Source: Halomonas sp. McH1-25 (lineage in GTDB: Bacteria > Pseudomonadota > Gammaproteobacteria > Pseudomonadales > Halomonadaceae). Taken from it: a DNA stretch of 64,000 nt. The notes below the pieces were generated by a model. That model had not been told where the DNA came from. It saw only the letters and a program-made list of their open reading frames with translations, and did no database searches. Within the stretch, counting starts at the first letter, position 1, and each line of letters opens with the position of its first letter. Where the stretch lies: positions 682,001-746,000 of the forward strand of contig NZ_JAKRFI010000001.1 in assembly GCF_022348165.1 (NCBI RefSeq), given 5' to 3'. Position numbers and translations under genes: made by a program. Shown here piece by piece: positions 14,665 through 22,192 of this stretch.

Positions 14665-14750
14665 AGACCGCAACCATTTTCATCGTACTGCACGGCGCCG
14701 TGTTCGGCATGGCTGCCCTGCTCCATGCCGCCGTTGCGGGAGGGTTTTGA
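14661..14750 (+). CDS. Micro-protein with one membrane segment, 29 aa
   Basis: The ATG overlaps the previous stop (ATGA), and GGGAGGA lies 7 nt upstream. The product (MKTATIFIVLHGAVFGMAAL and 9 more residues) is almost entirely hydrophobic, one transmembrane helix. Spacing to the next gene is 1 nt. Coupling supports translation; role unknown. Confidence 0.5.
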   Translation: MKTATIFIVLHGAVFGMAALLHAAVAGGF

Positions 14751-14751
14751 T

Positions 14752-15009
14752 ATGAAGCCATTAGAGCCCGGATGCGTGGCGATGGTTGTCAACTGTCTCG
14801 ACCCCAAGGAAATCGGCAAGACCGGCACCTGCGTTCGAATGGTTCCGAAAGGAACAGAGGTTACGCAGGGCGAATATGCCGGGATGGCATTGCCAGGGGA
14901 TTACTGGCTGCTTGGTGAGCTTAACGCCTACTACAACGCGAACTGCCTCCTCCGCATCGACGGCGGCGAACTGATCGACCAAGAACAAGAAGAGGGGGTG
15001 GCGGTATGA
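14752..15009 (+). CDS. Hypothetical phage protein, SH3/KOW-like, 85 aa
   Basis: The start is ATG 14752 after GGGAGGG. The segment GCVAMVVNCLDPKEIGKTGTCVRMV resembles small beta-barrel (KOW or SH3-like) phage proteins of the nin region. Function unknown. Confidence 0.55.
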   Translation: MKPLEPGCVAMVVNCLDPKEIGKTGTCVRMVPKGTEVTQGEYAGMALPGDYWLLGELNAYYNANCLLRIDGGELIDQEQEEGVAV

Positions 15010-15335
15010 CCGATCGCGAATTGTTGGAGAAGGCGGCCAAGGCTGCGGGTCTCCGCATTCACGGATGGATAGGACCGAAGTTCTACGTCGTCAATGGGCC
15101 TAACCCGGCAGATAACTACGACCCATTTCAGTGGAATCCGCTCGAGGACGACGGCGATGCGTTCCGGCTGATGGTCGAGCTGAACATCGGGCTGGAGACG
15201 TACTCCACCCACGTCTTCGCCAGCCCGGCCGGCAACATCGATATAGAGGCAATGGAGTGGTACGAAGGCGACCGCTTGGCCGCCACTCGCCGCGCCATCG
15301 TCCGCGCCGCCGCTGCCATGGGAGACGCCGCATGA
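15006..15335 (+). CDS. Hypothetical phage protein (NPLEDDGDA type), 109 aa
   Basis: MTDRELLEKAAKAAGL and WNPLEDDGDAFRLMVEL are typical of a widespread unnamed early-phage family. ATG overlaps the previous stop. No known biochemical role. Confidence 0.65.
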   Translation: MTDRELLEKAAKAAGLRIHGWIGPKFYVVNGPNPADNYDPFQWNPLEDDGDAFRLMVELNIGLETYSTHVFASPAGNIDIEAMEWYEGDRLAATRRAIVRAAAAMGDAA

Positions 15336-15607
15336 TCGCCGAAAACTCACGCATTGCCCATGCCTTCGTAGCGGACAGCAAGGCAACGAAGCAAAAGCAG
15401 ATTGGTAAGGCTCTTCAGCACCACGGCAAGGCCACTCGCCAGGAATTGGCGCTCATGACCGGCATCGCGATCAACGTCATCTGTCCGCGCGTCGTCGAGC
15501 TAGCTGAGCGCGGCCTGATCGAGCATATCGGCAACGTCGGCTCACCGCCCCGTGGCGTCCTGGCACTGACCGAGAAAGGCCGGGCATGGCTGGGAGGTGG
15601 CAAGTGA
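15332..15607 (+). CDS. Winged-helix regulator-like protein, 91 aa
   Basis: ATG 15332 overlaps the previous stop. KQKQIGKALQHHGKATRQELALMTGIAINVICPRVVELAERGLIEHIG is a winged-helix pattern, followed by a wing (RGVLALTEKGRAWL). Probably a DNA-binding regulator of the rightward operon; the target is unknown. Confidence 0.65.
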   Translation: MIAENSRIAHAFVADSKATKQKQIGKALQHHGKATRQELALMTGIAINVICPRVVELAERGLIEHIGNVGSPPRGVLALTEKGRAWLGGGK

Positions 15608-15864
15608 AGCTGACTGCATACGACCTGGGTAAGAAACCAGTCATGGCCGGTCAGGCAATCGGTCGCTATTCCGCTGCGGATCGCGCATGGCGTCGTGACT
15701 TGCTCATCAGCGCCTGCCGCCGCTTGGGCGGCCAACGCCGCATCGCCGAATACCTCGAGACGCGAGAGAGCCACGTTAGCCGCTGGATGCATGACGTTCG
15801 CCCAGTACCCGACCGCTACGTGCCGGCGCTGATCGTGATTGTCGAGATGGAGGTGGCGGCATGA
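15604..15864 (+). CDS. HTH (Cro-like) protein, 86 aa
   Basis: GTG 15604 overlaps the previous TGA (GTGA) with SD GGAGGTGG. The core RLGGQRRIAEYLETRESHVSRWMHDVRPVPDRYV is a one-domain HTH of the YdaS/Cro type. It could be a second Cro-like regulator; target unknown. Confidence 0.6.
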   Translation: MKLTAYDLGKKPVMAGQAIGRYSAADRAWRRDLLISACRRLGGQRRIAEYLETRESHVSRWMHDVRPVPDRYVPALIVIVEMEVAA

Positions 15865-16103
15865 GCTTCCCTTTCGACCTTTCAACACTGCCATCCGACA
15901 GGGGCTGCCGGTATTTCGTGCGCTGCGGGGCCACTACGCACTACGCACGAGGCTTCAAGAGTAGACAGGAACTCAAGTTGTGGATTCTTGATCGCCACCA
16001 TGCCAGGGACATTGAGTGGCAAGCGGGCTACCTGCTCAAGTTTTACGACGACGAGCGCCAAGTCCACATCGTAGACAGAAAGGGAAAGGAGCCGCGCTCA
16101 TGA
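15861..16103 (+). CDS. Hypothetical phage protein, 80 aa
   Basis: Coupled start (ATGA). A compact alpha/beta-looking sequence (YFVRCGATTHYARGFKSRQELKLWILDRH). No family recognised. Confidence 0.5.
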   Translation: MSFPFDLSTLPSDRGCRYFVRCGATTHYARGFKSRQELKLWILDRHHARDIEWQAGYLLKFYDDERQVHIVDRKGKEPRS

Positions 16104-16192
16104 CCTGGCTTATCGGAATCGCCATCTACCTCTTCGTCCTGCTGTGCGTGTGGGCATTCATGCGTGGCCGTGACGAGCGGAGGGGCGCATGA
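16100..16192 (+). CDS. Micro-protein with one membrane segment, 30 aa
   Basis: ATG overlaps the previous stop, and its own stop overlaps the NinB start (ATGA on both sides). MTWLIGIAIYLFVLLCVWAF is a single transmembrane helix followed by a positive tail (MRGRDERRGA), giving a Cout/Nin or similar topology. Function unknown. Confidence 0.5.
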   Translation: MTWLIGIAIYLFVLLCVWAFMRGRDERRGA

Positions 16193-16629
16193 GTAAAGAA
16201 CACGTCTATCGCGTCCAGACGCTCGGCGACCTGCAATCCACCCTCGCCATGGTTGCCCGTATGGGCAGCCAAGGTCTGCAGAAAGGTGAAATCGAGATAG
16301 CCCTGCGCCGTCCGAAGCAGAAGCGCACCACGGACCAGAACCGCCTCCTATGGGCCATCCTCCGCGACGTATCCGAGCAGGTGGAGTGGTACGGCCAGCA
16401 CCTGTCTAGCGAGGAATGGAAGGACGTTTTTACCGTCTCGCTCAAGCGGCAGAAGGTCGTTCCGGGCATCGATGGCGGCTTCATCATGGTTGGTGGCCGC
16501 ACCTCAAAGATGAACAAAGCCGAGTTCTCCGATTTGGTCGAGCTGATCCATGCGTTCGGCGCTGATCATCAAGTGCGCTGGAGCGATCCGGCATTGAAGG
16601 CTTATGAGCAGATTAGGGAGGCCGCGTAA
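16189..16629 (+). CDS. ninB: NinB recombination protein, 146 aa
   Basis: Matches lambda NinB (Orf): RTTDQNRLLWAILRDVSEQV, WYGQHLSSEEWKDVFT, KVVPGIDGGFIMVGGRTSKM and ELIHAFGADHQVRW are the conserved blocks. Orf binds single-stranded DNA and SSB and replaces RecFOR functions in Red-type recombination, consistent with the ERF/YqaJ/SSB set encoded on the other arm. Full length. Confidence 0.92.
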   Translation: MSKEHVYRVQTLGDLQSTLAMVARMGSQGLQKGEIEIALRRPKQKRTTDQNRLLWAILRDVSEQVEWYGQHLSSEEWKDVFTVSLKRQKVVPGIDGGFIMVGGRTSKMNKAEFSDLVELIHAFGADHQVRWSDPALKAYEQIREAA

Positions 16630-16967
16630 TGGGGATCCATGAAGAAATGGCGTTCTGGAGTAACAAGCTAGCTGGTGAGCCCTTCGAGTCTCAGGTTGGC
16701 GTGGAAGCCGCAGAGATAGGTAGTGAAGGCGTCGCAGAAGTGTTGGAGGTGCTGGGTGATAGAGAGGCTCACACCATCGAGACCATTGATAGCTACCTAC
16801 AAGGCGTCGGCATCGATCTCAGTGGGTGCCAGATTGCTGCCTGCCTTGTACGGCTTCATTTTGACGGGCATAGCATTTCCACTTTGGGGCCTTATGACGG
16901 CTTCGGTTGTCCGGAGCGCTTCAAGCTGACTGGTCAGGTATTGCCGAGAGAGGAAGCGCAGGCATGA
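16629..16967 (+). CDS. Hypothetical phage protein, 112 aa
   Basis: TAATG junction with ninB. The N-terminal 45 residues are acidic and helical. The middle (AHTIETIDSYLQGVGIDLSGCQIAACLVRLHF) looks like a small winged-helix rhythm, so a DNA-binding fold is possible. No family recognised. Confidence 0.5.
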   Translation: MGIHEEMAFWSNKLAGEPFESQVGVEAAEIGSEGVAEVLEVLGDREAHTIETIDSYLQGVGIDLSGCQIAACLVRLHFDGHSISTLGPYDGFGCPERFKLTGQVLPREEAQA

Positions 16968-17218
16968 ACGGATGGTTTCTAGTTGCCAGCATGGTGATGT
17001 TGGTTATCGGTTTCTGGCTCCTAGCAGTACGCCGTGATCGTCGCGTGAAGCGCGAGGACGCAGCCCGTCAGGCAATGGACATCTTCAAGCTGCACCCCGG
17101 AACGAAGGCTCTTTGGGACAACGAGAACTACCATTTTCGCGGCTACCTACTGCCCAGCGGAAAGATAGTCATGCATCGCTACTGGAAGCGTCTCGATGGT
17201 GTGGAGGCTAAATACTGA
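16964..17218 (+). CDS. Membrane-anchored hypothetical protein, 84 aa
   Basis: An N-terminal transmembrane helix (WFLVASMVMLVIGFWLLAV) is followed by a basic stretch (RRDRRVKRE) and a soluble tail. ATGA coupling with the upstream gene and TGATG with the next. Unknown function in the nin-like region. Confidence 0.55.
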   Translation: MNGWFLVASMVMLVIGFWLLAVRRDRRVKREDAARQAMDIFKLHPGTKALWDNENYHFRGYLLPSGKIVMHRYWKRLDGVEAKY

Positions 17219-17514
17219 TGCTTCGCCAACGCTCCCAGCCCTACCGATCCCGCAAGTGGCTCGCCAACGTCCATGAGATCGATTGCTGTGTCTTGTGCGG
17301 CAGCTACGGCGTGCAGGCCGCTCACCGAAATCAAGGCAAAGGCATGAGCATGAAGGTAGACGACTGCCTCACCGCTGCTATCTGCCCTACCTGTCATCAC
17401 GACATCGACAACGCTCCCGGTATGGATCGGGAGCAGCGTCGCGCCCGGTTAGATCACGCGATATGTCTGACGCTGGCCGAGTTGGCAAGGCGTGGACTGG
17501 TGGAGGCTGTATGA
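17218..17514 (+). CDS. YbcO/DUF1364-like zinc nuclease, 98 aa
   Basis: The protein carries CCVLCG, then AAHRNQGKGMSMKVDDC, then CPTCHHDID: an HNH-like zinc-bound arrangement as in YbcO (DUF1364) and NinG-neighbour nucleases of the nin region. It sits immediately before the RusA-like resolvase, as such nucleases often do. The assignment to YbcO rather than another HNH branch is moderately sure. Confidence 0.7.
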   Translation: MLRQRSQPYRSRKWLANVHEIDCCVLCGSYGVQAAHRNQGKGMSMKVDDCLTAAICPTCHHDIDNAPGMDREQRRARLDHAICLTLAELARRGLVEAV

Positions 17515-17933
17515 AGATCTTCGTCCCCTATCTCGGCCCCTCTACCAATGTCATCTACGCCGGCATTCATTGGGCTAAGCGCAAGAAGGCCAAGGATGAC
17601 GCCACCAAAGCGACGCTGGCCGCTGTTCGCCAGGCCGGTCTCTCGCTGGTTGAGGGGCAAGTGGATCTTGTGTTCCGCCCCCGGCTCGGCAAGGGCGTGC
17701 GCCGCCGTGACACCAGCAACAACAGCATGAGCGCCAAGCTGATCGAGGACGCGCTGGTCAAGGCTGGCGTGTTGGCTGACGACACCGAGGAATGCGTGCG
17801 TCGTGTCATCCATGAGCCTGCCGAGATCGACCGTAAGAGCGAGACCGGCACCTGGGTAACGCTTATCCCAATCGGGAAAGAAACCGCCCAATCCAGCGCA
17901 AATCAGGCCGAATTGTCCCGGGAGGGAAAATGA
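17511..17933 (+). CDS. RusA-like Holliday junction resolvase, 140 aa
   Basis: The RusA signature RRDTSNNSMSAKLIEDALVK followed by AGVLADD supplies the catalytic acidic residues, though the usual DxDN is written DTSNN, which should be checked. RusA dimers cut Holliday junctions and help clear branched phage DNA before packaging. ATG 17511 overlaps the upstream stop (ATGA). Confidence 0.82.
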   Translation: MKIFVPYLGPSTNVIYAGIHWAKRKKAKDDATKATLAAVRQAGLSLVEGQVDLVFRPRLGKGVRRRDTSNNSMSAKLIEDALVKAGVLADDTEECVRRVIHEPAEIDRKSETGTWVTLIPIGKETAQSSANQAELSREGK

Positions 17934-17995
17934 GCGACACGACCGAAAAGCCGCCCGAGCGTCGCTACGTGAACTGCCCGAGGAAGACGCGATGA
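17930..17995 (+). CDS. Very short coupled ORF, 21 aa
   Basis: ATGA overlaps at both ends, with GGGAGGG upstream. The sequence MSDTTEKPPERRYVNCPRKT plus Arg is too short to classify. It may serve mainly as a coupling cistron. Confidence 0.35.
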   Translation: MSDTTEKPPERRYVNCPRKTR

Positions 17996-18198
17996 ATTGG
18001 TCCCGAGTACACAGCCACCGCATCGAATCAGGCGACTACGCCATCACCAAGAACAGCATCGCCGACAAAACGCTGTACCTGGTCTATTACCGCGAAAAGC
18101 TGATCGGCGACGAACTGGACGGCAACGCGGCACGACGAGTAGCAGATAAGCACGCAAGCAAAGAATCGGCAAAGCAGGCTATTGGAGGTGAGGCATGA
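17992..18198 (+). CDS. Hypothetical phage protein, 68 aa
   Basis: Coupled start. Basic, mixed alpha/beta (SGDYAITKNSIADKTLYLVYYREKLIG). The first part resembles small phage domains with an exposed beta-sheet. No family recognised. Confidence 0.5.
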   Translation: MNWSRVHSHRIESGDYAITKNSIADKTLYLVYYREKLIGDELDGNAARRVADKHASKESAKQAIGGEA

Positions 18199-18431
18199 GC
18201 CAAGAGATTTCGGTATCCGACCTGATCCTAGAGAAGTTTCTAGAGCACCGCTTTATGCGTGCCGGGTGGATAGCTGCCGCTCTTGAGCGCGAATACGGTC
18301 TCGACCTCCTCGAGAGTGAAATCAGCTACTGCATCAACGTACTGCGTAGCCGGGGATGCCACATCTACGGCAATGCGGAAACAGGCTGGCGATTCGTGGC
18401 CGAGCAATCAGCGACAGGAGGTGCGGCATGA
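18195..18431 (+). CDS. Winged-helix-like small protein, 78 aa
   Basis: FMRAGWIAAALEREYGLDLLESEISYCINVLRSRGCHIYG has the spacing of a winged helix in which the second helix contacts DNA, and the ending GWRFV is typical of a wing strand. A regulatory role near the late-switch region is inferred. Confidence 0.55.
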   Translation: MSQEISVSDLILEKFLEHRFMRAGWIAAALEREYGLDLLESEISYCINVLRSRGCHIYGNAETGWRFVAEQSATGGAA

Positions 18432-19036
18432 CGACTACATCCAACCCGAAGCTGGCGTGGGCTCTTGCTACAGATAGCTCAGTGCGGTGCGCCCCTGGCC
18501 CTTGGGATGACATTGTGAGTGGTGGCCGGTGCATCATGACGTCGCTCGAGCACAAAGCGGAATATGCGCGAATCTATGGCGCCATTCAGCAGCTTGAGAG
18601 AGATAGCCAAGAATTGGCTGCCATTGGCCATGTTTTGTGCAATGCCGATACTGAGCAGTGCAACCAGTGGTTGGATATGGCATCCGGAGCAGTCTTTCGA
18701 CGTGTCGCGTCTGCAATCCCGAACTGGGATGACAATAAGGCCTGGCGGCTAGCGAAAAAGGAGCGCGTTGAACATCTGGTTAAGGTGGCCTTGATGGAGC
18801 GTAGCGAAGATCTTTCGGGTGAGCGCGCATCATGGGGGCCGGAAAAGATCAAAGCCATTATGGAGTCATGGTTCGGTATAAGTATTGTTGTCTTGCAGTG
18901 GCAAAGAGACTGGATGCCGGTCTGGTCGCTAATCCAGGTAGTGATTGACAGACTGGAAAGCGAAGCCATGCAGCCCATTGAGGATGAGATCGTCAAGGCA
19001 AAGCGACTTCGTGAGCTAGACCGGGAGGCAGCATGA
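18428..19036 (+). CDS. Candidate late-gene antiterminator (Q position), 202 aa
   Basis: No named Q family is recognisable by eye, but length (202 aa, lambda Q is 207) and location fit: it is the last ordinary early gene before a strong promoter (19911-19940) that is followed at once by a terminator. The C-terminal half (ERASWGPEKIKAIMESWFG... VIDRLESEAMQPIEDEI) is helical. ATG 18428 overlaps the previous stop. Functional assignment is inference from context. Confidence 0.5.
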   Translation: MTTTSNPKLAWALATDSSVRCAPGPWDDIVSGGRCIMTSLEHKAEYARIYGAIQQLERDSQELAAIGHVLCNADTEQCNQWLDMASGAVFRRVASAIPNWDDNKAWRLAKKERVEHLVKVALMERSEDLSGERASWGPEKIKAIMESWFGISIVVLQWQRDWMPVWSLIQVVIDRLESEAMQPIEDEIVKAKRLRELDREAA

Positions 19037-19914
19037 AGGCGAATCATGAGCAAACCCTTGATGGAGTCAAGGTAGCCTTCGCAAAAGGCGAGTGGTTCAA
19101 CGCTTCACAGCTAGCCTCTCGCTTTGGTAAGGATGCCTCTGCGTGGCTCAAGATGAGCTGCATTAAAGACAGAATCACTCTTCTGACCAAGGCGGAAGGC
19201 GCGTCTCGCTGCCCTTTTGTAAAGCGAGTTAGGTCGAATGACAATCCGGGCATTTGGTTGCACTACGACCTATTGGCACTGTTCTGCAACTGGCTTCCGT
19301 GTGATGTATCCGAATGGGTGCGAGAAGGAGTAGAGGTTTCGGCTGACATTGATGAGTCAGCAGAGAAGCTAAAGAAGCTTGATCGAGAATACCTCTGGGA
19401 ATGCTTTTCCTATGACGCTGACGAAGGCGTGCTTAGATGGAATGCGGAGCGTCCAGCAAAGCATTTTCGACACGCTGTACGGTATGTGAAATGGCTGGAA
19501 GAAAATGGAGGAAAGGCAGCTGGCAGTGCGTATCAAGCAGGGTCTACCTCGTATGTCAGGTTAAGCATTGATGGCGTAAAGCTTCCTGGTCATACCGTAG
19601 TTCTAGCCATGCACGGCATCACTGTTCCAAAAGGGATGATGGTGGATCATCTAAATGGGGATGGAATAGATAACCGTCTTGAGAACCTGCGCGTTGTTAC
19701 ACCTCAGCTCAACTCGAGAAACAGAAGGATGAACCCCAATAACACTAGTGGCGCGAATGGCGTTTACTGGTGCGAAAAACGCAGAAGATGGATAGCCCAA
19801 GGCCCTAAGATTTACTTGGGCGCGTATAAAGAGAAATCAGAAGCGATCAGAGCCAGGAAAAATTGGGAAAAAAGAGAGGGGAATTTCACAAAAAGGCATG
19901 GTTTACCCTCTTGA
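19033..19914 (+). CDS. KilA-N / HNH / AP2 fusion protein, 293 aa
   Basis: Residues ~10-95 form a KilA-N DNA-binding domain (WFNASQLASRFGKDASAWLK, then WLHYDLLALFCNWL). Residues ~115-230 form an HNH nuclease core (GHTVVLAMHG, VDHLNGDGIDNRLENLRVV). Residues ~240-293 are AP2-like (NTSGANGVYWCEKRRRW). This looks like a homing endonuclease joined to a phage regulator domain. It is coupled to the upstream gene by ATGA and lies between the Q-position gene and the late promoter. Confidence 0.85.
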   Translation: MKANHEQTLDGVKVAFAKGEWFNASQLASRFGKDASAWLKMSCIKDRITLLTKAEGASRCPFVKRVRSNDNPGIWLHYDLLALFCNWLPCDVSEWVREGVEVSADIDESAEKLKKLDREYLWECFSYDADEGVLRWNAERPAKHFRHAVRYVKWLEENGGKAAGSAYQAGSTSYVRLSIDGVKLPGHTVVLAMHGITVPKGMMVDHLNGDGIDNRLENLRVVTPQLNSRNRRMNPNNTSGANGVYWCEKRRRWIAQGPKIYLGAYKEKSEAIRARKNWEKREGNFTKRHGLPS

Positions 19915-19940
19915 CCGTTTTGTCAGGTTGAGCTTATACT
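19911..19940 (+). promoter_or_regulatory. Candidate late promoter pR'
   Basis: TTGACC (19911-19916), an 18-nt spacer and TATACT (19935-19940) make a good sigma-70 promoter at the end of the HNH fusion gene. Initiation near 19947 would give a short leader stopped at the 19988 terminator unless antiterminated, as at lambda pR'. Confidence 0.6.
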
Positions 19941-19987
19941 TCTTTTCATACTGCGACACATACGTAAAAAGCAGTAAGTCATACCAA

Positions 19988-20015
19988 GGGCTCGCCAATC
20001 GGCGGGCCTTTTTAG
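19988..20015 (+). terminator. Terminator just after the late promoter (tR'-like)
   Basis: GGCTCGCC-aatc-GGCGGGCC with a TTTTTA tail, ~45 nt after the predicted start site of pR'. The 19915-20203 gap otherwise holds only a second terminator. Confidence 0.8.
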
Positions 20016-20126
20016 TTCCCGCTCTGCTCTGCATCGGGCTTCAAGTCGTTGCCCGCCTCTCTCCGCATATCTGGATGACGCGCACCAAGCAACGCATCGC
20101 CGGGGACGCTCGGCGCCTATTTCAAG

Positions 20127-20152
20127 CCTCGACTTCGGTCGGGGTTTTTTCG
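20127..20152 (+). terminator. Second terminator upstream of the lysozyme gene
   Basis: CCTCGAC-ttcg-GTCGGGG followed by TTTTTT. Together with the 19988 hairpin it would block unprocessed transcription into the lysis and head genes. Confidence 0.7.
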
Positions 20153-20203
20153 TTTCTGCCGCCTGCCTTCTCCCCTAGCGCGGCTTTTTCTCCCGAGGTG
20201 CCT

Positions 20204-20686
20204 ATGCGCACATCTGACCGCGGCGTCGAACTCATCAAAGAGTTCGAGGGATGCCGGCTGCGTGCGTATCAGGATTCCGCAGGTGTCTGGACAATCGGGT
20301 ACGGCAGCACAACCGATGTCGAGCCAGGCGATTGCATTACGCCGGAAGCGGCTGAGCGGTTACTACGTAGGGATCTACAGGAAGCCGAGGAGACGGTTGA
20401 AGCGCTCGTCAAAGTGCCGCTCAACCAGTGCCAGTTCGACGCCCTCGTCTCGTTCGCCTTCAACCTGGGCTACGGCAACCTATCCAGCTCTACCCTGCTC
20501 CGCAAGCTGAATGCGCACAATTACAGCGGCGCGCAAGCCGAGTTCAAGCGATGGATCTACGCAGGCGGGCAGAAGCTCGCAGGACTTGAGCGACGCCGAG
20601 AGGCTGAGGCGCAACTGTTCGGCTCACATCCGGATAAGCAGACATTTCACTGGTACGAAGAGGCAAGGAAGACCTCGATGCCATAA
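20204..20686 (+). CDS. Endolysin, T4-type lysozyme (GH24), 160 aa
   Basis: The GH24 catalytic triad E-8aa-D-5aa-T is visible in KEFEGCRLRAYQDSAGVWTIG, followed by NQCQFDALVSFAFNLGYGN and ELERRREAEAQLF-type C-terminal helices (LAGLERRREAEAQLF). It cleaves peptidoglycan glycan strands at lysis. ATG 20204 has GAGGTG upstream. No N-terminal SAR helix or signal is present, so release depends on the holin. Confidence 0.93.
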   Translation: MRTSDRGVELIKEFEGCRLRAYQDSAGVWTIGYGSTTDVEPGDCITPEAAERLLRRDLQEAEETVEALVKVPLNQCQFDALVSFAFNLGYGNLSSSTLLRKLNAHNYSGAQAEFKRWIYAGGQKLAGLERRREAEAQLFGSHPDKQTFHWYEEARKTSMP

Positions 20687-20720
20687 CCCTTTGGTACGCA
20701 GCGCCTCAAGAGGTGCGCAC

Positions 20721-21080
20721 ATGCCCCTTCAGACGAGATCCGCCATGCCAGAGAAAGATCCAAACAACTGGCAGTGGCTACTAGACACCATAGCGGTCTA
20801 TATGCCGCATGCCTTCGCCGCTTTCCTCACCTTTGCCATGGCGCTGACGCGCGGCATGCAAACAGGTGGCCCATTCAAGAAGGCGTTCATGGGTGCCGTG
20901 GTCTGCACGCTATTCGCGATTGCTCTGTACCCGACATTCCAGTGGATAGCGGAAACGAGAGGCTGGCCGCCCGTGGTCGGCTTTGCCCCCTGCGTGTTCC
21001 TGTCATTCATGGGCACCGACTGGATTCGCATTAAGGCCGATGACATCTATGAGGTGTTCGTGGGCCGCTGGCGTAAGTGA
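20721..21080 (+). CDS. Lambda-family holin, 119 aa (or 111 aa from an inner start)
   Basis: Three hydrophobic segments and the pattern FAMALTRGMQTGGPFKKAF...C...FMGTD match lambda S. SD AAGAGGTG fits ATG 20721 (MPLQTRSAM), and a second in-frame ATG at 20745 gives MPEKDPNN. Lambda S has a similar dual start (MKMPEK), where the longer form acts as antiholin, so both forms may be made. It follows the lysozyme gene rather than preceding it. Confidence 0.88.
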   Translation: MPLQTRSAMPEKDPNNWQWLLDTIAVYMPHAFAAFLTFAMALTRGMQTGGPFKKAFMGAVVCTLFAIALYPTFQWIAETRGWPPVVGFAPCVFLSFMGTDWIRIKADDIYEVFVGRWRK

Positions 21081-21088
21081 GGTAAGCC

Positions 21089-21349
21089 ATGAAGCGTATC
21101 GCCCTGCTGGCTCTCCTGCTGCTGGCAGGCTGCGCCTCGATCAAGACGCCCATCGATGCTGATTACCAGTTCGGCGACACGACGGGCTCACTGCTCGCAC
21201 TACAGCACGACTACTGCGTCGAGGGCGACATGATCGCTCGCCAGCTCCTGCTGATGTCTGCACGAGCGCTGATCCCTGACTACCCGCCGAGCGGACTGTG
21301 TACTGACCTGATCGAGGTGCTGAGCGATGCGAGTAACGATCAACAGTGA
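21089..21349 (+). CDS. Small phage lipoprotein, 86 aa
   Basis: A lipoprotein signal peptide (MKRIALLALLLLAGC, lipobox LAGC) is followed by a short periplasmic domain with two further Cys. It sits in the lysis cassette and could be an o-spanin-like factor, but the usual overlapping i-spanin gene was not found. Alternatively it is an envelope cargo protein. Confidence 0.7.
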   Translation: MKRIALLALLLLAGCASIKTPIDADYQFGDTTGSLLALQHDYCVEGDMIARQLLLMSARALIPDYPPSGLCTDLIEVLSDASNDQQ

Positions 21350-21716
21350 CCTCGTGACGGTGCGTGCGCCCAAAGGGGCCAAGACGCCTTGGCTGACAGG
21401 TCGTGCTACTCGCTGGATGATCGCGTCGCCCTATGTGCTGACGATCAACGGGACGGTGCGCATCGTGCCGAAAGGCTACATATTCGATGGCAGCTCCATC
21501 CCCTCGTGGTTGTGGTGGCTGTTTCCTCCTAGCTACGGGCCGGCATGGCGAGCCGCTGCATACCATGACTACTGCTACTCGCATCTGTACAGGCAGGTCA
21601 CGAAGCAGCACGCCGACGAAGCCTTCCATTCCATCATGCTCGCAGACGGTGCCAAGCCATGGATCGCCAAGACATTCCATTGGGCGGTGAGTTCGTTCGG
21701 CAAGGGCGGTTGGTAG
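21327..21716 (+). CDS. DUF1353 family phage protein, 129 aa
   Basis: YIFDGSSIPSWLWWLFPPSYG and AAAYHDYCYSHLYRQ are the hallmark blocks of DUF1353, common near phage lysis genes. The conserved HD pair hints at metal chemistry, but no activity is established. It overlaps the lipoprotein gene by 23 bp in another frame. Confidence 0.85.
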   Translation: MRVTINSDLVTVRAPKGAKTPWLTGRATRWMIASPYVLTINGTVRIVPKGYIFDGSSIPSWLWWLFPPSYGPAWRAAAYHDYCYSHLYRQVTKQHADEAFHSIMLADGAKPWIAKTFHWAVSSFGKGGW

Positions 21717-21792
21717 CAGCCTGGCTCTACTCCCGCGCCCTCATGGCCTGGTGGATAGGCTCGACTCTGATTTACGAATTACGGAGAACACG

Positions 21793-22035
21793 ATGATTCG
21801 CAGGCTGATGGATATTATGGTGCCCCGCTTCATTACTGAGGACGTGGCCTGCTACGAGGGTGAGGACGGTATCAGCTATCCGGCCTTCTGTATGGCGGAC
21901 TTCGACCATGAGCATGACGAAGCGCCTGACGCCATCATTCGCATGCGCAGCTTCAACCTGTTCGGCTTCTCCATCCTCCCGCGCATGGCTGGCGAGGTTA
22001 TGGAGTACGACGAGTGGCTGAACACTCAGCGGTAG
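21793..22035 (+). CDS. Hypothetical phage protein, 80 aa
   Basis: ATG 21793 after GGAGAACACG. The acidic centre (CYEGEDGISYPAFCMADFDHEHDEAPD) has a pair of Cys and His/Asp residues that could bind metal. No family recognised. A 12-nt perfect match to anti-SD follows the stop but no ORF uses it. Confidence 0.55.
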   Translation: MIRRLMDIMVPRFITEDVACYEGEDGISYPAFCMADFDHEHDEAPDAIIRMRSFNLFGFSILPRMAGEVMEYDEWLNTQR

Positions 22036-22127
22036 CCAGGAGGTGATCCTGATCCGCAAAGGGCTGCGTGCCGAGAGGCAGTGAGCGCAGTACCAGCGTC
22101 ACGAGAAAGGTCGTGGCGTGCCTATTC

Positions 22128-22155
22128 AAGCCCTGCCATTCGGCGGGGCTTTTTC
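22128..22155 (+). terminator. Terminator after the lysis cassette
   Basis: AGCCCTGCC-att-GGCGGGGCT followed by TTTTTC. Confidence 0.75.
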
Positions 22156-22192
22156 ATGTGCGCCATGCCCGGCGCTTAAACCAGAGTCTCGC

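Noticed and set aside
22037..22079. Perfect AGGAGGTGATCC match to the 16S 3' tail after the 80-aa gene
   Set aside because: No ATG or GTG at a sensible distance opens an ORF longer than ~13 codons, so I do not call a gene.
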